Below are positions 18,559 to 27,532 of a DNA stretch of 64,000 nucleotides, piece by piece. The DNA is from JAVKFY01 sp040223615 (GTDB lineage: Bacteria > Pseudomonadota > Alphaproteobacteria > GCA-2731375), in contig JAVKFY010000070.1 in the NCBI GenBank assembly GCA_040223615.1, positions 11,232 to 75,231 of the forward strand, read 5' to 3'. Numbering within the stretch: position 1 is the stretch's first letter; each line of letters begins with the position of its first letter. The notes under the pieces are model-generated. The model was not told the origin of the DNA. It did not search any database and saw nothing but the letters and a program-made list of their open reading frames with translations. Both the position numbers and the translations under genes were made by a program.

Positions 18559-18574
18559 GGCACCGGCCGGTGCC
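18559..18574 (+). terminator. Hairpin after the M17 gene
   Basis: GGCACC-GGCC-GGTGCC, a perfect 6-bp stem with a 4-base loop 7 bases after the stop codon. No T tract follows (GGTTTCGCG), so it may act as a weak or Rho-assisted terminator only. Confidence 0.3.
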
Positions 18575-18616
18575 GGTTTCGCGAAAGCGGACACGACCCA
18601 GGTTGATCCGGGTCCG

Positions 18617-18628
18617 TAACGTTCGTTA
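18617..18628. promoter_or_regulatory. Palindrome TAACG-TT-CGTTA upstream of marR-like gene
   Basis: A perfect inverted repeat 28 bases before the MarR-like start codon, in the position where MarR proteins commonly bind to control their own operon. No competing palindrome is seen in the 100-base intergenic space. Proposed as an autoregulatory operator by inference. Confidence 0.35.
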
Positions 18629-18655
18629 GGATGGCAGCGAGGGACGGAGGCGGCG

Positions 18656-19045
18656 ATGAACGATGGCCCGACCGATCGTCGCGAGACCCTGGTGGACGCG
18701 GCGCAGTTCGACTCGAAGAACATGCTGGCGCTCGACCTGTGGCGCAAGGCGCTGCTCGACTCGCTGCACCATGATGGCCCCGACCTGTCGGCGCGGCAGA
18801 TGGCGGTGATGCTGACCGTCTACCTGACGCCGGCGCCGCACACGGTGCGCGGCCTGGCCGACACGCTGAACGCCTCCAAGCCGGCGATCGTCCGGGCGCT
18901 GGACACGCTGGGCCGGCTTGGCTTCCTGCGCCGGCGCCGCGACCAGGCCGACCGCCGCAACGTGCTGGTGCAGCGCACGGTGAAGGGTGCGGTCTACCTC
19001 TCCGAATTCGCCGAGGGCGTGGTGCGCGCCGGCGAACCGGCATGA
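18656..19045 (+). CDS. MarR-family transcriptional regulator (129 aa)
   Basis: A compact winged-helix regulator: recognition-helix region HTVRGLADTLNASKPAIVRALDTLGRLGFLRRRRDQADRR (spans about 60-99), where the wing carries DQADRR as in MarR proteins. The N-terminal dimerisation helix is short, and the C-terminal helix ends soon after the wing, so the dimer interface is smaller than usual. A GGAGG lies 5 bases before the ATG. Its ATGA overlap with the following NlpC/P60 gene couples the two, suggesting that it controls a cell-wall hydrolase or that both answer the same signal. Confidence 0.85.
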   Translation: MNDGPTDRRETLVDAAQFDSKNMLALDLWRKALLDSLHHDGPDLSARQMAVMLTVYLTPAPHTVRGLADTLNASKPAIVRALDTLGRLGFLRRRRDQADRRNVLVQRTVKGAVYLSEFAEGVVRAGEPA

Positions 19046-19875
19046 GCAACTTGGACCCGCGGTTGACCCCGGCCCGGCCGGACCTGGCGGCGGAGAAGCT
19101 GCGCGGCGAGGTCGAGGCGGAACGGTTCGTCGCCGGCGCGACGCATCACGCCCGCATCTGTACCGCGATCCGCTTCACGCCGGACGCTGGCGCCAAGCAG
19201 GAGAGCCAGCTGCTGGCCGGCGAGCCGTTCACCGTCTACGACGTCGCCGACGGCTGGGCCTGGGGCCAGGCCGAACTCGACGACTATGTCGGCTATGTCG
19301 CCGCCGCCGACCTGGTGGCGGGCGAGCCTTCGCCGACGCACCGGGTCGATGCCCGCACCACGCATCTCTATCCCGCGCCGGACCTGAAACAGCCCGTGGT
19401 TGGCCATCTGGGTTTCGCGAGCTGGGTGAACGTGTCGGACGAAGACGGCGGTTACTGCCGGACCGAGTATGGCTGGGTCTTCGCCAAGCACCTGGCGCCG
19501 ATCGATCGGCCGCGGCCCGACCCGGTCGCCACCGCGTTGCAGCTCATGGGGGTGCCGTACCTGTGGGGCGGGCGTTCTGCCGACGGCATCGACTGCTCCG
19601 GCCTGGTGCAGCTCTCGGTGCAGGCGACCGGCCAGTGGTGTCCGCGCGATTCCGACATGCAGGGCGCCTGGCTCGGCGAACCGGTCGCCGACCTGGCCAG
19701 CGCGCGCCAGGGCGACGTGATCGGCTTCAACGGCCACTGCGGCTTCCTGGTCGGCGATCAACAGCTATTGCACGCCAACGCCTTCGACATGCACGTCGGC
19801 CTGGATCTACTCAAAGACGTGATGACCCGCGCCGGCGAGATCACGGCCATTCGCAGGCCGTCACCGGCGCCGTAG
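19042..19875 (+). CDS. NlpC/P60-family cell-wall peptidase with SH3 domains (277 aa)
   Basis: Two N-terminal bacterial-SH3-like segments (about 35-95 and 95-155; GEPFTVYDVADGWAWGQ, DDYVGYVAAADL) precede an NlpC/P60 domain. The catalytic cysteine lies in GIDCSGLVQ (about residue 190), with histidine in GHCGFLVGD and the third residue in LLHANAFD. Family members cleave the gamma-D-Glu-to-diamino-acid bond of peptidoglycan peptides. There is no signal peptide, so it may act on recycled muropeptides in the cytoplasm or leave by another route. Start ATG overlaps the marR-like stop by 4 bases. Confidence 0.9.
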   Translation: MSNLDPRLTPARPDLAAEKLRGEVEAERFVAGATHHARICTAIRFTPDAGAKQESQLLAGEPFTVYDVADGWAWGQAELDDYVGYVAAADLVAGEPSPTHRVDARTTHLYPAPDLKQPVVGHLGFASWVNVSDEDGGYCRTEYGWVFAKHLAPIDRPRPDPVATALQLMGVPYLWGGRSADGIDCSGLVQLSVQATGQWCPRDSDMQGAWLGEPVADLASARQGDVIGFNGHCGFLVGDQQLLHANAFDMHVGLDLLKDVMTRAGEITAIRRPSPAP

Positions 19876-19910
19876 CCCGGATGCGGATTTCGCTGCGCCA
19901 CATCCGGGCT
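19874..19910. terminator. Bidirectional hairpin between converging genes
   Basis: AGCCCGGATG (19874-19883) pairs perfectly with CATCCGGGCT (19901-19910) around a 17-base loop, between two converging genes. The sequence type (CCCGGATG...CATCCGGG) resembles short dispersed palindromes common in proteobacteria, so it could be a REP-like element serving as a terminator. Confidence 0.55.
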
Positions 19911-19921
19911 GCATTTCCGCC

Positions 19922-20857
19922 TCAATAACCCCGTTCCAGGTCAACGATGTGCGGGATGGTCTCGCCGGCGATGTGCTTGCGGACGTTGCTAGCCAGCACC
20001 TGGGCGCAGGACTGCGGCAGCAGTTCGCCGGCGACGTGCGGGGTGACGACGATCTTGGGGTGTCGCCAGAACGGGTGATCCTTCGGCAGCGGCTCGGTCT
20101 CGAACACGTCGAGAAAGGCGCCGCCGAGCTGGCCGGAGTCGAGCGCCGGAATCAGGTCGTCCTCGGCGACGTGGCCGCCGCGACCCAGATTCACGATCAC
20201 CGCGCCTTTCGGCATCAGCTCGAAGGTGGTGGCGGAGAGGATGGTGCGGGTCTCGTCGGTCAGCGGCAGCACGTTGACCACGTAGTTGGCCCGCGACAGC
20301 ACGTCGGTCAGGCCCTTGTCGCCGGTGCGGCACTCGACGCCGGGAATGCGCTTCTCGCTGCGCGACCAGCCATGCACCTGGAAACCGTAGACCGCGAACT
20401 TGCGCGCCACCTCGGCGCCGATGTGGCCCAGGCCCAGCACCGCGACATGGTGGTCCGGCGTGTGGCGCGCCCACTTGCGGTCCCAGATGCCCTTCGGCTG
20501 GTTCTCCAGGTAGTGGCCGAGGAAACGGTGGAAGTAGAGCACGCCGAGCATGGCGTGCTCGCTCATCATGTCGCGCAGGGCGGGATCGACCATGCGCACG
20601 ATCGGCAGCGCGGTCGGGCGCTCGGGGTCGGCCAGGATATGGTCGATGCCGGCGGCGATGGAGAAGATCACCTTGCAGTTCGGCAGGCCGGCGATCATCC
20701 CGGCCGGCGGCTTCCAGACCAGCGCGTAGTCGATCTCCGCCGGGTCGCCGATGTCGGGATGGACCACCACCTTGACGTCGCGCGGCAGGCGCTTGCGCAG
20801 TTCCGGCACCCACAGGTCGACCGGGTCGTCTTGGGAATAGAACAGCAAGGTCGGCAT
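19922..20857 (-). CDS. 2-hydroxyacid dehydrogenase, GhrA-like (311 aa)
   Basis: D-isomer-specific 2-hydroxyacid dehydrogenase reducing glyoxylate- or hydroxypyruvate-type substrates with NAD(P)H. The nucleotide loop is VLGLGHIGAEVARKF (about residue 140), followed by the Arg-containing VNLGRGGHVAEDDL, Glu in FETEPLPKDHPFW and the catalytic His in VTPHVAGE. The ATG at 20857 gives the standard N-terminus MPTLLFYSQ; a longer open frame upstream is inside zapE. It lies 5 bases after the zapE stop on the same strand and is probably co-transcribed. GhrA subgroup placement is by overall pattern, so the preferred substrate is uncertain. Confidence 0.88.
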   Translation of the reverse strand: MPTLLFYSQDDPVDLWVPELRKRLPRDVKVVVHPDIGDPAEIDYALVWKPPAGMIAGLPNCKVIFSIAAGIDHILADPERPTALPIVRMVDPALRDMMSEHAMLGVLYFHRFLGHYLENQPKGIWDRKWARHTPDHHVAVLGLGHIGAEVARKFAVYGFQVHGWSRSEKRIPGVECRTGDKGLTDVLSRANYVVNVLPLTDETRTILSATTFELMPKGAVIVNLGRGGHVAEDDLIPALDSGQLGGAFLDVFETEPLPKDHPFWRHPKIVVTPHVAGELLPQSCAQVLASNVRKHIAGETIPHIVDLERGY

Positions 20858-20862
20858 GGCGG

Positions 20863-22002
20863 TTACCCCCCGGTCTCGTGTGGCGCGGTGACGTAGTCGT
20901 CGGCCTGCATTTCCATCAGGCGCGAGACGGTGCGCGCGAACTCGAAGGCGCCGTCGCCCTCGGTGTAGAGCTGGTCCGGCGCCGCCTCGGCGGAGCAGAT
21001 CAGCTTCGTGCCGTGGTCGTACATGACGTCGATCAGCAGCACCAGGCGGCGCGCCTCGTTGCGCTTCGCCGGCCCCAGCTTGGGAATGCCGGAGATGATC
21101 AGCGTGTGGTAGGCGCGGCACAGCGCCAGGTAGTCGACCGCGCCCAGCGGCCGCGCGCACAGTTCCTCGAAGGTGAAGCGGGCGACGCCCTTGGCCTGCT
21201 CGCGCACCTTCAGCTTGCGGCCCTTGACCTCGACCTCAGCCGGCTCGCCGGTCTTCTCGTCGGTCAGGCGCTCGAAATCCTCGTCCAACTCGCGTTCGGC
21301 GTCGGGACCGAGCGGTGTCTGGTAGACGTCATGGCCGGACAGCCGGTCGAGGCGATAGTCGACGCCGCCGTCCAGGTGCATCACATCCATGCGCTGCTGC
21401 ATCAGGGCGATGAACGGCAGGAACAGCTGCCGGTTCAAGCCGCCGAGGTAGAGCTCGCCCGGCGCCCGGTTCGAGGTCGCGACCACCACGACGCCGCGGG
21501 CGAAGAGCTGGGTGAACAGGCGGCCGAGGATCATCGCGTCGGCGACGTCGCGCACCTCGAACTCGTCGAAGCACAGCAGCCACGCGGCATCGGCCAGGTC
21601 GGCGGCGACCGGCGGGATCGGATCGTCGCCATCACGCTGGTCCGGCGGGGTGCGGCGGAAGGCGTTGATGCGCTCGTGCACGTCGAGCATGAAACCGTGG
21701 AAGTGGGCGCGGCGCTTCCGTTCCACTTCGGCGGCATCGTAGAACAGGTCCATCAGCATCGACTTGCCGCGACCGACGCCGCCGTGGAAGTACAGCCCCG
21801 CCGGCGGTTCGACCTTCTTCTTCAGGCCAAGCAGGCCGCGCAGGCCGCCGCCGCCCGCTTCGGGGCGATAGTGCCGCAGCCGGTGCGCCAGCATCTGCAG
21901 CTTCTCGACCGCGAGCTCCTGGATCGGATCGGGCCGCAACGTGCCGTCGCTCAGCAGCGCGCGGTAGCCTTCGATCGGGTCTTGGGTGGCGGTGCCGTTC
22001 AT
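20863..22002 (-). CDS. zapE: Cell division protein ZapE (AFG1/LACE1-type ATPase)
   Basis: A 379-residue P-loop ATPase of the AFG1 family. Walker A is GGVGRGKSMLMD (about residue 97), Walker B is LLCFDEFEVRDVADAMIL, and sensor 1 is VVATSNRAPGELY, all diagnostic. E. coli ZapE destabilises FtsZ polymers at the division site under stress; the mitochondrial homologue helps degrade proteins. Length is typical. In many alphaproteobacteria this gene precedes mdh and the TCA genes; here a hydroxyacid dehydrogenase follows instead. Upstream are two palindromes (22021-22087) that may bear on its promoter. Confidence 0.93.
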   Translation of the reverse strand: MNGTATQDPIEGYRALLSDGTLRPDPIQELAVEKLQMLAHRLRHYRPEAGGGGLRGLLGLKKKVEPPAGLYFHGGVGRGKSMLMDLFYDAAEVERKRRAHFHGFMLDVHERINAFRRTPPDQRDGDDPIPPVAADLADAAWLLCFDEFEVRDVADAMILGRLFTQLFARGVVVVATSNRAPGELYLGGLNRQLFLPFIALMQQRMDVMHLDGGVDYRLDRLSGHDVYQTPLGPDAERELDEDFERLTDEKTGEPAEVEVKGRKLKVREQAKGVARFTFEELCARPLGAVDYLALCRAYHTLIISGIPKLGPAKRNEARRLVLLIDVMYDHGTKLICSAEAAPDQLYTEGDGAFEFARTVSRLMEMQADDYVTAPHETGG

Positions 22003-22020
22003 TCGATGGCCGGAGTTGAG

Positions 22021-22087
22021 ATGGCCGGGTCAAGCCCGGCCATGTCGGATAGAAAAGCGTCGTCATGCCCGGGCTTGACCCGGGCAT
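22021..22087. repeat. Pair of REP-like palindromes
   Basis: Two hairpins lie between zapE and mmsA: ATGGCCGGG/CCCGGCCAT (22021-22043, loop TCAAG) and ATGCCCGGG/CCCGGGCAT (22065-22087, loop CTTGA). The loops are complementary to one another, and the arms are near copies in opposite sense. Such CCCGGG-TCAAG palindromes are common dispersed repeats in alphaproteobacteria. They may also end mmsA transcription. Confidence 0.6.
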
Positions 22088-22112
22088 CCCTGATGCCGGC
22101 GCGCCGCACGCC

Positions 22113-23606
<1,494 letters not shown>

Positions 23607-23617
23607 TGTCGTGGTCC

Positions 23618-23872
23618 CTACTCGGCTGCCCGGTTGCCCGCGTCGGGGCGGGCGAAAGCGACTTCCATGTCGCGGCGCACGCGCACCGCCTGATCCGTCT
23701 CGTCATAGTCGACGTCGGCCCAGCCGACGGTTTCGCCCTCGGCGCCGCCCTCGCCGGAACTGACCACTTCCGTGGTGCCGGCGTGACTGATCGTGCCGCC
23801 GGCGCCGATCAGCCCGACCCGGATCGGCCGGCCGTCCTCGGCACGTTGCAGCAGCAGGCGGTGCTGGTTCAT
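23618..23872 (-). pseudogene. Internally deleted remnant of a NAD(P)-dependent oxidoreductase (homoserine-dehydrogenase-like/SAF type)
   Basis: An 84-codon frame whose two ends look like the two ends of a much larger protein. Residues 1-26 (MNQHRLLLQRAEDGRPIRVG then LIGAGG) match the start of ~440-residue Rossmann oxidoreductases of the homoserine-dehydrogenase-like/SAF-domain type, where the next residues complete the GxGxxG loop. The tail (GETVGWADVDYDETDQAVRV, RRDMEVAF) resembles the conserved C-terminal segment of the same family. An in-frame deletion of about 350 codons would produce this. A short functional protein cannot be excluded, but no fold seems possible. It lies 11 bases upstream of mmsA on the same strand. 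Confidence 0.5.
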
Positions 23873-23977
23873 CCATCCATCCCCATCGGCCAGACGGGCT
23901 GTTTATCACGGCGCCACGGAGGCCACCAAGCCGGCCGAATCGGGCATAGTCTGGCGCAACCCTTAGGGAGTCGGGCA

Positions 23978-24631
23978 ATGACGCTGACCTTGCTGGACAT
24001 GATCGGCCACCTGTCGTTCGGGCTGACCGCGTTCTCCTTCTATGTGAAGGACATGCTGCTGCTGCGGGCGCTGGCCACGGCCGCCGGCGCGGTGGGCATC
24101 GTCTACAATTACTTCATCCCGGCCGGGCCGCTGTGGCTGGTGATCTTCTGGCTGTGCGTGTTCATGGCGCTGAACCTGCTGCGCATCTTTCACCTGCTGC
24201 GCGAGCGCCGCCAGGTCAGCTTCACCGACGAGGAACGCGAGCTGGCGCAGACCGTGTTCCGCAACTTCGCCCCGGTCGAGTTCATGAAACTGCTGCGCAT
24301 CGCCGAGTGGCGCTCGGCCGAGCCCGGCGAGGTGCTGGCGCGCCAGGACGAGGCACAGAGCGAGCTGGCGCTGATCTACAACGGCGAGGTGCGGGTGGAG
24401 CGCGGCGGCGCCGAGGTCGCGCGCGGGCGCGACGGCATGCTGATCGGCGAGATGTCGTTCATCCAGGGCAGCGCCGCCAACGCCACCGTCACCACCGAGC
24501 GGCCGACGCGCTATCTGGTGTGGCCGCAACGGGCGTTGCGCGCGCTGCTGCGGCGCAACCCGACCATGGACGTGGCCATGCAGTCGGTCTTCAATGTCGA
24601 CCTGGTGCGCAAGATGAGCGGAGCGACATGA
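23978..24631 (+). CDS. Membrane protein with cyclic-nucleotide-binding (Popeye-like) domain (217 aa)
   Basis: Three N-terminal hydrophobic segments (about 7-25, 30-48, 52-72) are followed by a cytoplasmic domain (about 85-205) with the CNMP-fold pattern: EWRSAEPGEVLARQDEAQSE, LALIYNGEVRVERGG and GEMSFIQGSAANATV. The topology (three transmembrane helices then a cNMP fold) is that of Popeye-domain proteins. The phosphate-binding cassette (GEMSFIQGSAANATV) differs from the cAMP consensus, so the ligand is uncertain. AGGGAG is 8 bases before the ATG. Its ATGA overlap with the VOC gene couples the two. Function unknown in bacteria. Confidence 0.8.
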   Translation: MTLTLLDMIGHLSFGLTAFSFYVKDMLLLRALATAAGAVGIVYNYFIPAGPLWLVIFWLCVFMALNLLRIFHLLRERRQVSFTDEERELAQTVFRNFAPVEFMKLLRIAEWRSAEPGEVLARQDEAQSELALIYNGEVRVERGGAEVARGRDGMLIGEMSFIQGSAANATVTTERPTRYLVWPQRALRALLRRNPTMDVAMQSVFNVDLVRKMSGAT

Positions 24632-25038
24632 GCATCCAGATTCGCGAGATCGATCACCTCGTGCTGCGCGTCGTCGACGTCGCGGCGATGATGGACTGGT
24701 ACGGCAAGGTGCTGGGCTGCGCGCCGGTGCGCATCCGCGAGGAGCTCGGCCTGTATCAGCTTCGCGCCGGCACCGCGATGATCGACCTGGTGCCGGTCGA
24801 CGGCGAGCTCGGCCGCAAGGGCGGCGCCGCGCCCGGCCGGGAGGCCTGCAACCTCGACCATTTCTGCCTGCGCATCGAGCCGTTCGATCCGGATGCGATC
24901 TTCGCCCATCTCGACGGCCTGGGCGTCGTGCATGGCCCGGTCGAGACCCGCTTCGGCGCGGAAGGCGACGGTCCGTCGATCTACTGCACCGACCCGGAAG
25001 GCAACACGGTCGAACTCAAGGGCCCGCCGGCGGCCTAG
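24628..25038 (+). CDS. VOC/glyoxalase family protein (136 aa)
   Basis: A single vicinal-oxygen-chelate unit: IREIDHLVLRVVDVAAMMDWY (metal His at about residue 10), NLDHFCLRIEPFD (second His about 75) and IYCTDPEGNTVELKG (Glu near the C-terminus). These give the H, H, E metal set of two-module glyoxalase/bleomycin-resistance-like proteins. ATG overlaps the previous stop by 4 bases. Relatives isomerise, cleave or bind a range of substrates, so no reaction is assigned. It ends overlapping the convergent DUF1499 gene by 4 bases. Confidence 0.88.
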   Translation: MSIQIREIDHLVLRVVDVAAMMDWYGKVLGCAPVRIREELGLYQLRAGTAMIDLVPVDGELGRKGGAAPGREACNLDHFCLRIEPFDPDAIFAHLDGLGVVHGPVETRFGAEGDGPSIYCTDPEGNTVELKGPPAA

Positions 25039-25556
25039 GACGCTTCCGGCAGCTTCAGTTTGGCCAGCCAGGCGTCGATGCGGGTCTTGTTGATGTCGAA
25101 GTCGCGGTAGCCGTAGTGCGCGCGACTGTAGATCGCCAGCGTCGACGTGTCGTTGTCGCGGCCGAAGACTTGCACCGTGATGGTGTCGGGAAAGCCCAGG
25201 AAGCGGCTGGTCTGCTCGAATTCGTAGTAGCCGGCTTCGGCGTCGGCGACCAGCAGCCGGACCCGCGGTTCGCCGGCGACCGCCGCCAGCAGGGCGTCGC
25301 GCAAGTCGCTCGCCGGCACTGCATAGACCGGCGCGTCGCGGTCCGGCGTCGCGGCGCACAGGTCGCGCGGGCAGACCAGGTACTGGTTCGGCCGATCGGT
25401 CTTCTGCAGCGTGGCGAAGTCGATGCGCGGCCGGTCCGGTTCGCCGAACAGCAACGCCAGCAGGCCGGCATGGCCCAGCACGGCGACGCCGATCACCCAG
25501 AGCAGCGCGACCGCCAGGATGAGCAGTCCGAACCACTTGAAGAAAGTGCTAACCAT
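25035..25556 (-). CDS. DUF1499 family membrane-anchored protein (173 aa)
   Basis: One N-terminal hydrophobic anchor (about 7-37, FGLLILAVALLWVIGVAVLG) is followed by a DUF1499-like domain: NQYLVCPRDLCAATPDRDAP, YYEFEQTSRFLGFPDTITVQ and the C-terminal SRAHYGYRDFDINKTRIDAW, a run typical of this family. Start ATG at 25556 overlaps the end of the antiporter gene by 8 bases, giving an operon with it. The family has no proven function; the two cysteines in CPRDLC are conserved-looking. Confidence 0.83.
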   Translation of the reverse strand: MVSTFFKWFGLLILAVALLWVIGVAVLGHAGLLALLFGEPDRPRIDFATLQKTDRPNQYLVCPRDLCAATPDRDAPVYAVPASDLRDALLAAVAGEPRVRLLVADAEAGYYEFEQTSRFLGFPDTITVQVFGRDNDTSTLAIYSRAHYGYRDFDINKTRIDAWLAKLKLPEAS

Positions 25557-27372
25557 CGCGCTTGGTCTCCCCCGGTGCCGGTGTCTTGTCCGGCTGACTG
25601 GTCGCGTCCTCGGCGCTGTCGTCCGCCTCGACGTCGCCGTCGGCCTCGTCGGCGTCCGCGAGCGTCTCCCCGGCGATCGGCGAATAGTGCTCGGCACGCA
25701 CCTCGGCGACGACGTCGGCCGTCTCCTGTCGAGACAGGCCGGTCGATTCTAACACGAGCGCGGCTAGTTGCAGGCTCGCCTCCAGCATTTCCGGCACCAC
25801 CACGTCGGCGCCGGCGCCGGTGAGCTGGTCGGCGTGCGCCTGGTCACGCGCCCGCGCCACCACCGGCAAGTCGGGCTCAAGCCGGCGCAACTCGCTCAGC
25901 ACCCGGCTCGCCATCTCAGAGTCGTCCAGGGTCAGCACCAGGGCCGCGGCATTGGCGACACCGGCGGCGCGCAGGATCTCCGGGCGGGCGCTGTCGCCGA
26001 AGAACACCGGCCGCCGCCGGATCACGCCTTCGTTGACCCGCCGCGCGTCGAGGTCGAGCGCGACATAGGGGATGGCTTGACGCTCGAGCAGGGTGGCGAC
26101 GGTCTGGCCGACGCGCCCGAAGCCGGCGATCACCACGTGGCGACGCAGGTCGTGCGCCGCCGCCGCAAGTTGATCGGTCTCCGGTTGACGCCGCGCCGCG
26201 ACGCGCGCCGCCAGCCGCTGCGTCGCCGCGTGCAGCAATGGCGTCGCCGCCATCGAGAGCACCACCGCGGCACTGAGCATCTGCGCCGCCTCCGGCGCCA
26301 TCAGGTCGTGTACCACCGCCTGGCCGAAGATCACGAAGGCGAACTCGCCGCCCTGGCAGAGCAGGACGCCGCATTGCAGCACGTTGATCCCCGGCAGCCG
26401 GAAGATCGCCGCGAGGACCCCGACCACGGCGCCCTTCAGCAACATCAGCGCGGCCGCGCCGGCCGCCAGCCAGTGCAGGTTGCGCAGCACCATGCCGGGG
26501 TCGATGGTCATGCCGACGGTGATGAAGAACAGGCCGAGCAGCAGCCCCTTGAACGGCGCGATGTCGAGCTCGACCTGGTGGCGGAACTCTGTCTCGGCCA
26601 GCAGCAAACCGGCCAGGAAGGCGCCCAGCGCCATCGACAGGCCGGCCAGCGACGCCAGCAGCGCGGTCGCCAGGACCGCCAGCAGGGTCATGCAGGCGAA
26701 CAGTTCCGGGCTGCGGGTCTGCGCCACGATGCGATAGACAGGGCGCAGCAGCAGGCGGCCGATGACGACGATGATCGCAATCGCCAGCACCGCCCGCACC
26801 GCCGCCTCGCCGAGCGCCACCAGCACCGGTTGCTCGCCGGACAGCAGCGGCATGACCGCCAGCAGCGGCACCACCGACAGGTCCTGCAGCAGCAGCACCG
26901 CGAAGCTGGCGCGGCCGAAGCCGGTGTTCATCTCGCGCCGTTCCGCCAGGATCTGCAGCACCACCGCCGTCGACGACAGCGCCAGGGCGCCGCCGACCAC
27001 CAGCGCCACCGCCGGGTTCGGGTAGAGCCAGTAGCACAGGGCGCCGATGATCCAGCTGGTCAGCGCCACCTGCAGCCCGCCCAGGCCGAACACCAGCCGC
27101 GCCAGCGAGCGCAGCCGATCCAGCGACAGTTCCAGGCCGACGGTGAACAGCAGGAAGACGATGCCGAGCTCGGCCAGCGCCGCGGTGCCGGCCTCCGAGC
27201 GCACCAGCCCCATCGCGCCGGGACCGATCAGCACGCCGGCGAACAGGTAGGCCAGCACCGGACTGGCGCGCAGTCGGGCGAACAGCGGCACCGCCACCAG
27301 CGCGGCGAGCAGGAACACCAGCACGTCGCGCAGGACGTGTGCTTCGATACCGTGCCCGCCCGCTTCGCTCAC
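25549..27372 (-). CDS. CPA2-family monovalent cation:proton antiporter, KefB/C-like (607 aa)
   Basis: About 12-13 membrane helices (residues 12-395) with family motifs AYLFAGVLIGPGAMGL, GIVFLLFTVGLELS, LALSSTAVVLQIL and LLLQDLSVVPLLA, then a RCK/TrkA-N Rossmann domain (about 410-530; HVVIAGFGRVGQTVATLL, ending in FFGDSARPEILRAAG). It should exchange K+ or Na+ for H+ under control of a nucleotide or glutathione-type ligand on the RCK domain. The ~60-residue tail is acidic and repetitive (DADEADGDVEADDSAED) and unique to this protein type. Overlaps the DUF1499 gene; no KefF/G-type partner is present. Confidence 0.92.
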   Translation of the reverse strand: MSEAGGHGIEAHVLRDVLVFLLAALVAVPLFARLRASPVLAYLFAGVLIGPGAMGLVRSEAGTAALAELGIVFLLFTVGLELSLDRLRSLARLVFGLGGLQVALTSWIIGALCYWLYPNPAVALVVGGALALSSTAVVLQILAERREMNTGFGRASFAVLLLQDLSVVPLLAVMPLLSGEQPVLVALGEAAVRAVLAIAIIVVIGRLLLRPVYRIVAQTRSPELFACMTLLAVLATALLASLAGLSMALGAFLAGLLLAETEFRHQVELDIAPFKGLLLGLFFITVGMTIDPGMVLRNLHWLAAGAAALMLLKGAVVGVLAAIFRLPGINVLQCGVLLCQGGEFAFVIFGQAVVHDLMAPEAAQMLSAAVVLSMAATPLLHAATQRLAARVAARRQPETDQLAAAAHDLRRHVVIAGFGRVGQTVATLLERQAIPYVALDLDARRVNEGVIRRRPVFFGDSARPEILRAAGVANAAALVLTLDDSEMASRVLSELRRLEPDLPVVARARDQAHADQLTGAGADVVVPEMLEASLQLAALVLESTGLSRQETADVVAEVRAEHYSPIAGETLADADEADGDVEADDSAEDATSQPDKTPAPGETKRDG

Positions 27373-27532
27373 TCGCCAGCCCCCTCAACGGCCTCGCTTA
27401 TACCATGCGCGCATGCTGCACGCCGGGGCCGGCGTTTGATCTCGCCGTCCGCGTCGCTATATAGAGCCCACATTGTCCGGCCTCGCCGAGGACCACCCGC
27501 CGGACCCCGCCTTCGAGCCGAGCTGACACGTC

